Positions 49,883 to 59,900 of a DNA stretch of 64,000 bases are shown in pieces; position 1 is the first letter of the stretch; each line of letters opens with the position of its first letter. The DNA comes from an uncultured Alphaproteobacteria bacterium (lineage in GTDB: Bacteria > Pseudomonadota > Alphaproteobacteria > Rhodobacterales > Rhodobacteraceae). The stretch lies in the NCBI GenBank assembly GCA_902533625.1, contig CACAMI010000001.1, positions 1 to 64,000 on the forward strand. Direction: 5' to 3'. The notes under the pieces were generated by a model. The model saw only the letters and a program-made list of their open reading frames with translations, did no database searches and had not been told where the DNA came from. Made by a program: the position numbers and the translations under genes.

Positions 49883-50589
49883 TTCCATTTTTTTTCACCA
49901 CCAATGGATTTTATAAAATCGCTATGAGCCTTGATTTCATGTTCTTTTAAACGTTTTGTTAGTTTTTTTGACCTTTGCCTTGTGTAATTATTTTCAGTAT
50001 TTATTGATGTCTTTTTTTGTTGAATATTATCAAGTGTAAAATCTGGTTGAGAACCACCAATGAGTTCTAAATATACTTTTGACAATATGTTGGTGTCCAC
50101 TAATGCGCCATGGAAATCTTTGCGAGCTGATCGATCAATTCCGAAGCGAGATGCTAACGCATCCAAAGAGTTTTGTCTCGATGGAAATTTTTTTCTTGCT
50201 AATTTTAACGTATCAATAAAATCGAAATTAGAGAGGTCATCTTTATTTGCCTTTTTTAATTCACAATTTAGAAACTTTAGATCAAATTCTGCATTGTGGA
50301 TAATGAGGACGCCTCCACTTATAAAAGTTAGAAATTCATCGGCTATCATTTGAAACGTGGGCTTGTCTGATAAATCTTCATTTGTTAGCCCATGTATCAT
50401 TGTAGATTCTTTTGGAACACTTCTTTCTGGATTCACATATTGATGATATGTTTTTCCGGTAGGCACATGTCCTAAAAGCTCTACAGCTCCAATTTCAATT
50501 ACCCTATGACCGGCAGGGTTGGTATCTGTTGGATAAGGGTCTAAACCTGTCGTTTCAGTATCTAAAACTATTTCCTTAATTTTTGACAT
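49876..50589 (-). CDS. dnaQ: DNA polymerase III subunit epsilon
   Basis: EIVLDTETTGLDPYPTDTNPAGHRVIEIGAVEL; LIIHNAEFDLKFLN; FHGALVDTNILSKVYLEL. Confidence 0.95.
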   Translation of the reverse strand: MSKIKEIVLDTETTGLDPYPTDTNPAGHRVIEIGAVELLGHVPTGKTYHQYVNPERSVPKESTMIHGLTNEDLSDKPTFQMIADEFLTFISGGVLIIHNAEFDLKFLNCELKKANKDDLSNFDFIDTLKLARKKFPSRQNSLDALASRFGIDRSARKDFHGALVDTNILSKVYLELIGGSQPDFTLDNIQQKKTSINTENNYTRQRSKKLTKRLKEHEIKAHSDFIKSIGGEKKWNY

Positions 50590-51178
50590 TTGTTTTCAGT
50601 ATAATTTGGATAATTTTTTTCACCTCTGTTTTTACATGTCTCAACCCTAAATCAGTTTCTATAATAAAATCGGCTAACTGACATTTTTCCTCTATATTTA
50701 TTTGCTTAGAATTGATTTTCTGAAACTGTTCCTTTGTCATAGTTCCTCTTTTTAGTACTCTTCTTTCTTGTTCTAAAGGACTTGTCTTCACTACCAAAAC
50801 TCCATCAAGCCATCCACGTTCACCAGTTTCAAAAAGCAAGGGAATATCAAAAGCTATAATTGGATGATGTTTGTTTTTGTCTATAAATTCATTTCGGTTT
50901 TTCTTTAGCAAAGGATGAATTTTAGATTCTATTTTTGAGAGCAGGTCCCTTTGTTTTAAACTTTCTTCAAGTATTTTTTTCCTATCTACTTCATAGGTGT
51001 TAACATATAGATTTGAAAAATTCTTTATTGCATTATAACCATCTTCACCTTTTTTGTATAGTTTGTGTACAGTTTTATCGGCATCCCAGACAGGTATACC
51101 TTCTTGGAAGAAAAATTTGGCAGTTTGAGTTTTCCCCATTCCAATTGAACCTGTAATCCCAAGGTTAAATGGTAACAT
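50576..51178 (-). CDS. coaE: Dephospho-CoA kinase
   Basis: LGITGSIGMGKTQTAKFFFQEGIPVWDADKTVHKLY; IAFDIPLLFETG. Confidence 0.93.
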   Translation of the reverse strand: MLPFNLGITGSIGMGKTQTAKFFFQEGIPVWDADKTVHKLYKKGEDGYNAIKNFSNLYVNTYEVDRKKILEESLKQRDLLSKIESKIHPLLKKNRNEFIDKNKHHPIIAFDIPLLFETGERGWLDGVLVVKTSPLEQERRVLKRGTMTKEQFQKINSKQINIEEKCQLADFIIETDLGLRHVKTEVKKIIQIILKTNVKN

Positions 51179-52025
51179 TGCATTTTTCTTGTAAAAACAT
51201 TTCTAATTCTTCTGTAACTTTGGGCTGAACTCCAAACCATTTTTCAAACCCTGGTACTCCTTGGTGTAATAACATTCCAAGACCATCAACTGTTTTTAAT
51301 CCCATACTTTTTGCTGTTTTTAAAAGGTCTGTTTTTAAAGGATTATAGACCAAATCGGCTACCAATGCTTGTGAGTTTAGCTTAGAAATGTTTGGTGAAA
51401 ATCGTGCGTTTCCAATCATACCAAGTGACGTTGTGTTAACCAATGTTAACACCTCTTCTAGCTGACTATCAACATTCGTCCAATCTATAACTTTAACCTT
51501 TGCGCCCAATATATCACTTAGAGAGATGGCTTTGTTTTTAGTTCTATTTGATATTCGAACTTCAGGAACCCCTTCGTGTAACAGTGCCCATACAATTGCT
51601 CTAGCAGCTCCTCCAGCTCCATAAACTAAAGCTGGTCCTTTTTTAGGGTCCCAGTGAGGTTGCTTTTGTTTTATGTTTTCAATAAAGCCGTATGCATCTG
51701 TGTTGTCACCAGTGATTTGCCCTGAGGAATTAAAGTGAAGAGTGTTTACCGCACCTATCATAGTAGCCCTATCAGTTAGTTTATCTACCATCGAGAGAAC
51801 ATTGGTTTTATGGGGAATCGTGACGTTCGCTCCTTTAAAACCTAGTTTTGGTAAAAGATTGATAGTTTTTTCAAGCATCTTTAGGTTAACATTTAGTGGA
51901 ATGTAATAACCCTTTAGGTTGTTTTTAACCAACCAGTAATTGTGTAGGTCTGGTGAAAGAGATTGTCCTATTGGACTACCTATAACGGCAGCTAGTGGCA
52001 CTTCTTTTTGGTTCTCTATGTCCAT
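51165..52025 (-). CDS. aroE: Shikimate dehydrogenase
   Basis: VIGSPIGQSLSPDLHNYWLVKN, GFKGANVTIPHKT, ALVYGAGGAARAIVWAL, MLLHQGVPGFEKWFG. Confidence 0.96.
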   Translation of the reverse strand: MDIENQKEVPLAAVIGSPIGQSLSPDLHNYWLVKNNLKGYYIPLNVNLKMLEKTINLLPKLGFKGANVTIPHKTNVLSMVDKLTDRATMIGAVNTLHFNSSGQITGDNTDAYGFIENIKQKQPHWDPKKGPALVYGAGGAARAIVWALLHEGVPEVRISNRTKNKAISLSDILGAKVKVIDWTNVDSQLEEVLTLVNTTSLGMIGNARFSPNISKLNSQALVADLVYNPLKTDLLKTAKSMGLKTVDGLGMLLHQGVPGFEKWFGVQPKVTEELEMFLQEKCNVTI

Positions 52026-52337
52026 AAATTTAATCTTTTATTTATTAACATTATTTAAACTTACATTATAATTGTTTGTGGAAAACCGTAATGTTTTGGT
52101 TTTTTTGTATTTTATCACCAAAACTTTACCATTTTTATAATTTTTTGTTATTTTTCCATAGGGTGTTAATAATGTGCATAAATTTTTTTTATACTGTGTT
52201 TTTTAATGTCTAGGGCCACGTGGTTTTTTTTACCTGTGAATATTTTTGTTGTTTCTTTTTTAATACCATTATTGCCATTACTACTCTAACATCTAATATA
52301 TTTATAAATATTAATTTATATTAAGGGTAGATATCAA
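52026..52337. other. Candidate chromosomal replication origin (oriC)
   Basis: 312-bp AT-rich noncoding gap between divergent aroE and hemE; perfect TTATNCACA-type DnaA box TGTGCATAA (rev) at 52173-52181; one-mismatch boxes TGTGGAAAA 52077-52085 and TGTGAATAT 52235-52243; AT-only-like stretch ~52290-52325; hemE-adjacent oriC is established in Caulobacter and Rickettsia. Confidence 0.75.
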
Positions 52338-53366
52338 GTGTTAGAAAATAAAATTATGCGCGTGCTTAACAATAAAAGAAATAAAACACCACCTGTTTGG
52401 TTAATGAGACAAGCTGGAAGATATTTAAAAGAATATCGAGATGTTAGAGAGAAAGCAGGTGGTTTTTTAGATTTATGTTATAACCCTGAATTAGCTAAAG
52501 AGGTGACATTACAACCGATTAGAAGGTTTGGATTTGATGCCGCAATACTATTTGCTGACATACTACTATTACCTCAGGCTTTAGGTAGAAAGTTATGGTT
52601 CGAAACCGGAGAAGGTCCTAGGTTAAATCCTATTCTTGGACGAAAAGATATTGATAATCTTCAGAATATAGATGTGATGAATGGTTTTTTAGAGAATATT
52701 TATGAAACCGTTCGAATCGTGAGATCTGAACTTTCTGAAGAAAAAACATTAATTGGTTTTGCTGGTGCTCCCTGGACAGTTGCCACATACATGATAGCAG
52801 GAAAAGGAGGAGATGATCAAAAGGCTGCTAAGGTGTATATGACAAGAAATCCAGAAGACTTTAGGATGTTGATAGACAAATTAACTTTAGCCACTATTGA
52901 ATATTTGTCCGAACAAATAAAAGCAGGAGCGGGCGTAGTAAAAATTTTTGATAGTTGGGCTGGTGCTTTGGGAGGGACATACTTTAAAAACTATGTATAT
53001 GAACCTATAAAAAAAATTTCTCAGGAAATAAAAAAGAGACACCCAGAGGCTAAAGTTATAGCGTTTCCAAGAGGTTGTGGTGCGAACTATAAGTCTTTTT
53101 GTGATTTAAAGTTTGTGGATTGTATAGCTCTGGATTCAACAGTACCACCACCATGGATAAAGAAAGAGGTACAAAATATTAAAGCAATACAAGGTAACCT
53201 CGATCCTATACATTTGGTTACAGGTGGGGATGAATTGTTGAGGCAAATAGATTATATCACGGATAATTATAATAAAGGGCCTTATATTTTTAATTTAGGC
53301 CATGGTATTACTCCAGATGCGGATCCGAGAAACGTAGAAATTTTACTGAAAAGGTTATCTCAATAA
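52338..53366 (+). CDS. hemE: Uroporphyrinogen decarboxylase
   Basis: GTG start; KTPPVWLMRQAGRYLKEYRDVREKAGGFLDLCYNPELAKEVTLQPIRRFGFDAAILFADIL. Confidence 0.98.
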   Translation: MLENKIMRVLNNKRNKTPPVWLMRQAGRYLKEYRDVREKAGGFLDLCYNPELAKEVTLQPIRRFGFDAAILFADILLLPQALGRKLWFETGEGPRLNPILGRKDIDNLQNIDVMNGFLENIYETVRIVRSELSEEKTLIGFAGAPWTVATYMIAGKGGDDQKAAKVYMTRNPEDFRMLIDKLTLATIEYLSEQIKAGAGVVKIFDSWAGALGGTYFKNYVYEPIKKISQEIKKRHPEAKVIAFPRGCGANYKSFCDLKFVDCIALDSTVPPPWIKKEVQNIKAIQGNLDPIHLVTGGDELLRQIDYITDNYNKGPYIFNLGHGITPDADPRNVEILLKRLSQ

Positions 53367-53374
53367 TTATAGAA

Positions 53375-53896
53375 ATGAAAAAATATTTAATTATTTATTC
53401 TACCGTAGACGGGCAGACAAAGAAAATTTCTGAAAGAATTTCCAATAGACTAAAGAAAAAAGGCAGCGTTACCATATTGTCATTAGAAAAAGCTAATAAG
53501 GAAGATATAGATAAATTTGATTTTATATTAATAGGCGCCAGCATAAGATATGGAAAGCACAGAGATAATTTATTTAAATTTATAAAGGATAATAAAACAA
53601 CTTTAGAGTCAAAAATGACAGCATTTTTCTCTGTTAATGTAGTGGCAAGGAAACCTGAAAAAAGTGAAGCAGACACTAACCCGTATATAAAAAAATTTAT
53701 ATTTTTGTCGGATTGGAAGCCTAACTATTTAACTGTGTTTGCAGGAAAAATTGATTACCCAAAATTAAGAACATTAGATAAAATTATGATTAGAATAATA
53801 ATGTGGTTAACTAAAGGTCCTACAGATATAAGTATCTCTCACGAATTCACAGATTGGGAGAAAGTGGACAAATTTACAGAAAAAATATCGTCTTAA
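53375..53896 (+). CDS. hemG: Menaquinone-dependent protoporphyrinogen IX dehydrogenase (HemG, flavodoxin fold)
   Basis: LIIYSTVDGQTKKISERIS; ILIGASIRYGKHRDNLFKFI; FFSVNVVARKPEKSEADTNPYIKKFI; FAGKIDYPKLRTLDKIMIRIIMWLTKGPTD. Confidence 0.88.
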   Translation: MKKYLIIYSTVDGQTKKISERISNRLKKKGSVTILSLEKANKEDIDKFDFILIGASIRYGKHRDNLFKFIKDNKTTLESKMTAFFSVNVVARKPEKSEADTNPYIKKFIFLSDWKPNYLTVFAGKIDYPKLRTLDKIMIRIIMWLTKGPTDISISHEFTDWEKVDKFTEKISS

Positions 53897-53988
53897 AATG
53901 TTTTATTGACTTATAATGTGTTTTTCTTTAAAAGAAACGTCATTCTTTCTCATCACTTTACGTTCATCTCAAAATTAAATTAACAGTT

Positions 53989-55272
53989 ATGATAGATATA
54001 GCTAAAACATCTCACTTATCATTAAGTGAACTAAAGACTAAAAGTCCTGCGGATCTGGTATTATTAGCTGAAAAACTGGAAATAGAAAACGCATCTACTA
54101 TGCGTAAGGGTGATATAATGTTTGCTATTTTAAAAGAAATGGCACAGGAGGGAGCAGAAATATCAGGTGATGGTGTATTGGAAGTTTTACAAGATGGTTT
54201 TGGTTTTTTAAGATCAATCGATGCGAACTATTTACCAGGTCCCGATGATATATATGTAAGCCCATCTCAGATACGGAAATTTTCTCTTAGAACGGGTGAT
54301 ACAGTCGAAGGAGTAATTAGAGCTCCGAATGAAGGAGAGCGATATTTTGGGCTAGTTAAGGTTAGTAAAATTAATTTCTCGGACCCAGAGGGTGCGAAGC
54401 ACAAGGTACACTTTGATAATCTAACCCCTTTATACCCTGACGAACGACTTCGGTTAGAGATTGAAGATCCAACCATAAAGGATAAATCTGCAAGAGTAAT
54501 AGACTTAGTAGCCCCAATTGGAAAGGGTCAGCGTTCTTTGATCGTAGCACCCCCCAGGACTGGAAAGACTGTAATTCTACAGAATATTGCTAACTCAATA
54601 GAGCAAAATCACCCTGAAGTATATCTTATTGTATTACTTGTGGATGAACGACCTGAGGAAGTTACGGATATGCAAAGATCTGTAAAAGGGGAGGTTATTT
54701 CTTCTACTTTTGATGAACCCGCAACAAGGCATGTGGCAGTCTCTGAAATGGTTATTGAGAAATCGAAAAGGTTGGTGGAACATAAAAGAGATGTTGTCAT
54801 ACTTTTAGATAGTATAACAAGGTTAGGAAGAGCCTTTAACACAGTGGTTCCTTCCTCTGGTAAGGTGCTAACAGGAGGTGTTGATGCTAACGCGCTTCAG
54901 AGACCAAAGAGATTTTTCGGAGCTGCGAGGAATATAGAAGAAGGTGGCTCTTTAACCATTGTTTCAACTGCACTTATTGATACAGGCAGTAGAATGGATG
55001 AGGTTATATTCGAGGAATTTAAAGGAACAGGAAATTCGGAGCTTGTTTTAGATAGAAAAGTCGCTGATAAAAGAGTTTTCCCATCAATTGACATTTTAAA
55101 GTCGGGTACAAGAAAAGAAGACCTGCTTATGGAGAAAGGTGAACTTGCAAAGGTTTATGTTCTTCGAAGAATTTTAAACCCTATGGGAACCACTGATGCA
55201 ATAGAATTCCTTCTTGGAAAATTAAAACAAACAAAGTCAAACTCAGATTTTTTTGATTCAATGAATACCTAG
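53989..55272 (+). CDS. rho: Transcription termination factor Rho
   Basis: [83 protein letters not shown]. Confidence 0.99.
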   Translation: MIDIAKTSHLSLSELKTKSPADLVLLAEKLEIENASTMRKGDIMFAILKEMAQEGAEISGDGVLEVLQDGFGFLRSIDANYLPGPDDIYVSPSQIRKFSLRTGDTVEGVIRAPNEGERYFGLVKVSKINFSDPEGAKHKVHFDNLTPLYPDERLRLEIEDPTIKDKSARVIDLVAPIGKGQRSLIVAPPRTGKTVILQNIANSIEQNHPEVYLIVLLVDERPEEVTDMQRSVKGEVISSTFDEPATRHVAVSEMVIEKSKRLVEHKRDVVILLDSITRLGRAFNTVVPSSGKVLTGGVDANALQRPKRFFGAARNIEEGGSLTIVSTALIDTGSRMDEVIFEEFKGTGNSELVLDRKVADKRVFPSIDILKSGTRKEDLLMEKGELAKVYVLRRILNPMGTTDAIEFLLGKLKQTKSNSDFFDSMNT

Positions 55273-55286
55273 GATTTTCTTAATAT

Positions 55287-56603
55287 ATGGGAAATATGGT
55301 AGAGACTGTTTTCGCAAAATCTTCTGGAGCGGGTGTCTCTGCGATATGTGTCATCAGGATTAGTGGACCATACGCGCTAAAAACCATTAACACACTTTTA
55401 AAATCAGATCTTAAATCTCCACCTAGGTATGCGGTATTGCGAACCCTATGGTGGGGTAAAGTTAAATTAGATCAAGCTCTAATAATTTATTTTGCAAAAG
55501 ACAGTAGTTTTACTGGAGAAGAAACAGTAGAGATACACCTTCATGGAAGTAAAGCTATTATTGATATGACTTTTAATGCGTTAAATTCTTTCGAAAATAT
55601 TAGACCGGCCGGTCCAGGAGATTTCACATTACAAGCTCTTAAAAATGGTAAACTGAACTTATCTCAAGTAGAAGGTTTGGCCAATTTAATTAATGCAGAA
55701 ACAGAAGCACAAAAAATTTTAGCGGACAAACTTTTCTCTGGAAGTTTCAATAAAACTGTAGAGTGTTGGAGGTCTAAGTTATTGAATATAAAGGCAAATA
55801 TAGAGGCAAGCATTGATTTTTCCGAGGAAAATATCGAACTAGATATTGAGGGAGAGGTTAAGAAACCCATTGATGAGATAATTGGAGAAATATCAAAAGA
55901 GGTGAGTGGTAGCTTCTACGTAGAAAAGATCAATAGGGGTTTTGAAGTTGCTATTGTCGGAGGTCCGAATGTTGGTAAATCCACATTGTTGAATTGTTTA
56001 GTTGGTGAGGAAGTGTCTATAGTTTCTGAAATACCTGGAACTACTAGAGATGTTATTGAAAAGAAGGTCAATATCGGCGGTCATTTGGTTTCCATTTTTG
56101 ATTGTGCTGGTTTGAGAGAAACAGTGGATCCAATCGAAAAAATTGGTGTGGAGAGAGCCGAAAAACGGGCTAATTCTAGTGATTTGAGAATTTTTCTTAA
56201 GGATACCCCAGGAGAAGAAGATCCAATATCAATAGAAAGGAAGAAAAATGACATTGTTCTTATGTCGAAAACAGATATTAAAAATGGATTCGAAGGCTAT
56301 TTAGGAATTTCTGGAAAGACGGGGGAAGGAGTCATAGATTTGACTGAGCTTATAAGTAGACAAGTTGGAGAATATTTTAAAAAATGTGGATCCACTTGCA
56401 ATAATAGGCACAGAAATGCTATGGGGAAGGCTATAAAGTCAATGGAAATGGCGAAAGAAAACTTAAAGGATATAGTTGTAAACATTGAATTTGTAGCTGA
56501 GGATATAAGGCAAGCACTTTTGAATTTGGAAGATCTTTTGGGTAAAATCGATATAGAAGAGGTTTATGGTGAAATTTTCTCTAGGTTTTGTATTGGAAAG
56601 TAG
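55287..56603 (+). CDS. mnmE: tRNA modification GTPase MnmE
   Basis: TVFAKSSGAGVSAICVIRISG; VAIVGGPNVGKSTLLNCLVGEEVSIVSEIPGTTRDVIEK; C-terminal FSRFCIGK. Confidence 0.98.
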   Translation: MGNMVETVFAKSSGAGVSAICVIRISGPYALKTINTLLKSDLKSPPRYAVLRTLWWGKVKLDQALIIYFAKDSSFTGEETVEIHLHGSKAIIDMTFNALNSFENIRPAGPGDFTLQALKNGKLNLSQVEGLANLINAETEAQKILADKLFSGSFNKTVECWRSKLLNIKANIEASIDFSEENIELDIEGEVKKPIDEIIGEISKEVSGSFYVEKINRGFEVAIVGGPNVGKSTLLNCLVGEEVSIVSEIPGTTRDVIEKKVNIGGHLVSIFDCAGLRETVDPIEKIGVERAEKRANSSDLRIFLKDTPGEEDPISIERKKNDIVLMSKTDIKNGFEGYLGISGKTGEGVIDLTELISRQVGEYFKKCGSTCNNRHRNAMGKAIKSMEMAKENLKDIVVNIEFVAEDIRQALLNLEDLLGKIDIEEVYGEIFSRFCIGK

Positions 56604-58475
56604 ATGTTTCACGTGAAACATATTTATGATGTTGTAGTAATTGGAGGGGGGCATGCTGGTGTAGAAGCTGCCCACGCAGCAAACAGATTAGGAATGAACA
56701 CCGCTCTGGTCACCCACAGTTTTTCTAAAATAGGAGAAATGTCATGTAATCCAGCTATAGGAGGATTGGGAAAAGGCCACCTGGTTCGAGAGATAGATGC
56801 TTTAGGCGGACTGATGGGTGTCGTAGCTGATAAAGCTGGAATACAGTTCAGACTTCTTAATAGAAAGAAGGGTCCCGCTGTAAGGGGACCAAGAACACAA
56901 GCCGATAGAAAGATTTATCGCAGAGAAATGCAAAAGCTTATATCTAATACTTCTAATTTGTCAGTGATTGAAGGGGAAGTTACAGACATATTAATTAAAG
57001 GCGGTTCTATAAGGGGTATAGTTTTAGGCGAAAAAGAGGAAGTATTATCTAAATCTGTAATTCTTACAACTGGAACTTTTTTAAATGGTATAATCCATAT
57101 AGGAAAAGAGAAAATAGAGGGTGGACGCCTAGGGGAAAATGCATCAAAAAAATTGGCAGAAAAGCTATATTCTTTAGGAATAGTTACAGGTAGGTTAAAA
57201 ACAGGTACTCCACCCAGGTTGCTTAAGTCTAGTATAAATTGGGATTGTGTAAGCTATCAAGATGCCGATGAGGAACCGCAAATGTTTTCTTTTCTTCACC
57301 AAAAGCCTTTTAATAGACAAATTAAGTGTGGAATTACATACACAAACAAAGAGACCCACACTGTTATTGAAAATAATCTTAAAAATTCTGCCATATATGG
57401 AGGAGATATCGATAGTAGTGGTCCAAGGTACTGCCCCTCTATAGAGGACAAAATTGTTCGCTTTTCTGAAAGAGATTACCACCAGGTTTTTCTAGAGCCT
57501 GAAGGTTTAGATTCCTCTGTAATTTATCCAAATGGCATTTCCACTTCTATGCCGGAGGATATACAAAAGGAATATATTTCAACGATAAAGGGTTTAGAGA
57601 GCGCTGAAATTTTACAACCAGGCTATGCAATAGAATATGATTATATAGACCCAAGGTTTTTAGATAGAACGCTTAGATTGGATAAATTAGAAGGTTTCTA
57701 TTTAGCAGGCCAGATAAATGGAACAACAGGTTACGAAGAAGCAGCTGCGCAGGGTTTGGTAGCTGGTTTAAACGCAGCCCTATGGGTAAAAAACATGGAA
57801 CCGGCAATTTTTAGGAGGTCTGAATGCTATATCGGAGTATTAGTAGATGATCTAGTAACTAGGGGAGTAAGTGAACCATATAGAATGTTTACTTCGAGGG
57901 CTGAGTATAGACTTATATTGCGTTCAGATAATGCTGATACAAGGTTGACTAATTATGGAAGACGAATTGGCAGTGTAGACAAGCTCAGATATGAGATTTT
58001 CTTTGAGAAAACAAAACAGATTTCTAAGCACAAAACCATTGTCAAAAATAGGCTTTTCTCACCAAATGAAATTGAAAAAAAAGGGATATTAATTAATAAG
58101 GATGGAGTCAAAAGATCTCTATACAAGCTAATTTCCTACCCAAATATCAGTAGAGAGAAGATCGAAGCTATTTATCCTGAATACAAAACTATACCAGAAG
58201 ATATAAAAATCCAGATTGAAAATGATGCGCGTTATGATACATACATAAGACGACAAGAAAACGAAATTGAAATGCTAAAAAGGGATAATTCCTATAAGAT
58301 ACCAAATAATTTCAATTATAGTGACGTTATAGGTTTATCTAATGAACTTTCTAGCAAGCTCACACAAATAAAACCTCAATCTCTTGATCAAGCGGGACGA
58401 ATAGAAGGAATGACACCTGCAGCCCTAACATTAATACTTATGAGGTTGAAAACCCAAAATAAAAAGCAGGCTTGA
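56604..58475 (+). CDS. mnmG: tRNA uridine-5-carboxymethylaminomethyl modification enzyme MnmG (GidA)
   Basis: [63 protein letters not shown]. Confidence 0.99.
   Translation: MFHVKHIYDVVVIGGGHAGVEAAHAANRLGMNTALVTHSFSKIGEMSCNPAIGGLGKGHLVREIDALGGLMGVVADKAGIQFRLLNRKKGPAVRGPRTQADRKIYRREMQKLISNTSNLSVIEGEVTDILIKGGSIRGIVLGEKEEVLSKSVILTTGTFLNGIIHIGKEKIEGGRLGENASKKLAEKLYSLGIVTGRLKTGTPPRLLKSSINWDCVSYQDADEEPQMFSFLHQKPFNRQIKCGITYTNKETHTVIENNLKNSAIYGGDIDSSGPRYCPSIEDKIVRFSERDYHQVFLEPEGLDSSVIYPNGISTSMPEDIQKEYISTIKGLESAEILQPGYAIEYDYIDPRFLDRTLRLDKLEGFYLAGQINGTTGYEEAAAQGLVAGLNAALWVKNMEPAIFRRSECYIGVLVDDLVTRGVSEPYRMFTSRAEYRLILRSDNADTRLTNYGRRIGSVDKLRYEIFFEKTKQISKHKTIVKNRLFSPNEIEKKGILINKDGVKRSLYKLISYPNISREKIEAIYPEYKTIPEDIKIQIENDARYDTYIRRQENEIEMLKRDNSYKIPNNFNYSDVIGLSNELSSKLTQIKPQSLDQAGRIEGMTPAALTLILMRLKTQNKKQA
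56605..56620. promoter_or_regulatory. parS centromere site (copy 1), at mnmG start codon
   Basis: TGTTTCACGTGAAACA, perfect 16-bp parS consensus palindrome; parAB 2.5 kb away. Confidence 0.95.
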
Positions 58476-59104
58476 TGACTGTTGATTTTTTTGGGAATGT
58501 TTCACGTGAAACAAAAAACAGTTTCATGGTTTTTGAAGAAATATTAGAAAAGTGGAATAGAAAAATCAATTTAGTGTCTTCGGCCACAATAAATGATTTT
58601 AGGGAGAGGCATGTTCTAGACAGCTTACAACTGATTCAATTTGCAAAAACAGTAAAAGGTGTTTGGCTAGATATCGGTTCAGGGGGCGGATTTCCTGGAA
58701 TACCATTGGCAATATATTCGAAAGAGAAATATCCTGAGTTTAAGTTTAATTTCATGGACAGCAATTCAAAGAAATGTTTGTTTTTGGAGGAGGTTTGCAG
58801 AAAATTAAATATTGAGGGTAATGTTATATGTGATAGGATAGAGGCGGCACCTATTGTCAGTTGTGATTATGTTGTATCTAGAGCCTTGGCGCCATTGGAT
58901 GATTTGTTGGGTTATTCAAAAAGGCACAGGAAATTTATGGGTAAGTCATTGTTTTTAAAAGGAAAAAAATTTAGGGAAGAAATATTGCATGCCAAATCTC
59001 GTTGGCATTTTAGTTATAAGGTCCATCAAAGCTTAAGTCATAAAGATGGTAAAATAGTTGAAATTGATCACCACAAGTTGTTGAATGAGGTGGAGCATGA
59101 TTAA
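58472..59104 (+). CDS. rsmG: 16S rRNA (guanine-N7) methyltransferase RsmG (GidB)
   Basis: [54 protein letters not shown]. Confidence 0.96.
   Translation: MMTVDFFGNVSRETKNSFMVFEEILEKWNRKINLVSSATINDFRERHVLDSLQLIQFAKTVKGVWLDIGSGGGFPGIPLAIYSKEKYPEFKFNFMDSNSKKCLFLEEVCRKLNIEGNVICDRIEAAPIVSCDYVVSRALAPLDDLLGYSKRHRKFMGKSLFLKGKKFREEILHAKSRWHFSYKVHQSLSHKDGKIVEIDHHKLLNEVEHD
58498..58513. promoter_or_regulatory. parS centromere site (copy 2), inside rsmG 5' end
   Basis: TGTTTCACGTGAAACA, perfect 16-bp palindrome encoding NVSRET. Confidence 0.95.
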
Positions 59105-59885
59105 TTCTCAGCCCCATGTTATATCTGTGTCCAATCAAAAGGGCGGTGTGGGTAAAACAACTACCGCAATTAATTTGGGAACGTCTCTGGCAGCAGTAGG
59201 TAAAAAGGTTCTCTTAGTTGACTTAGACCCTCAGGGAAATGCTTCTACAGGACTTGGCATAGAAGTTAAAGAAAGGAAGAATACGACATACGATGTTATT
59301 TTAGGAACTAAAGCACTTTCTGAAACCATAAAAGAAACTAAGGTGCCTGGCTTACATATAGCACCGTCAAACACAGATTTGTCTTCAGCAGACATAGACT
59401 TAAGTCAGGATAGAAAAAGGGTTTTACGACTTAAAGAATCATTAACTGGAGATTTTTTTAATTCATTGGATTATGTATTAATCGACTGTCCACCTGCCCT
59501 AAATATTTTAACAGTTAATGCTTTTGTGGCTTCTACATCTGTGCTCGTGCCTTTACAAACAGAGTTTTTCGCATTGGAAGGTCTTTCACAATTAATTCTG
59601 ACTATACAAGAAGTAAGAAAAAACCTTAACAAGAACTTAAAGATACATGGGATTGTTTTAACAATGTATGATCGAAGAAATAAACATGCCCAATCTGTAG
59701 AAGATGATGTACGTGAAAATCTGGGAGAGTTGGTATTCGATACGGTGGTTCCAAGAAATGTAAGGTTAAGTGAAGCGTCATCATATGCTTTACCAGCCGT
59801 TATATACGATCAAAAGTGTAGTGGAGCACTGGCTTATCAAAAACTTGCTGCTGAACTATTGAAGAGGCAGGAGAAAATTAATTAA
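59097..59885 (+). CDS. parA: Chromosome partitioning ATPase ParA (ORF track start 59085; ATG 59097 likely)
   Basis: VISVSNQKGGVGKTTTAINLGTSLAAVGKKVLLVDLDPQGNASTGLG. Confidence 0.98.
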   Translation: MINSQPHVISVSNQKGGVGKTTTAINLGTSLAAVGKKVLLVDLDPQGNASTGLGIEVKERKNTTYDVILGTKALSETIKETKVPGLHIAPSNTDLSSADIDLSQDRKRVLRLKESLTGDFFNSLDYVLIDCPPALNILTVNAFVASTSVLVPLQTEFFALEGLSQLILTIQEVRKNLNKNLKIHGIVLTMYDRRNKHAQSVEDDVRENLGELVFDTVVPRNVRLSEASSYALPAVIYDQKCSGALAYQKLAAELLKRQEKIN

Positions 59886-59900
59886 AACACATGGTTTCTT

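Noticed and set aside
52045-52058. TTAA-N6-TTAA as a CtrA site at oriC
   Set aside because: CtrA consensus is TTAA-N7-TTAA; spacing is off by one and the region is very AT-rich.
52216-52223. CCACGTGG palindrome in the origin region as a third parS
   Set aside because: Shares only the CACGTG core; flanks do not match TGTTTCACGTGAAACA.
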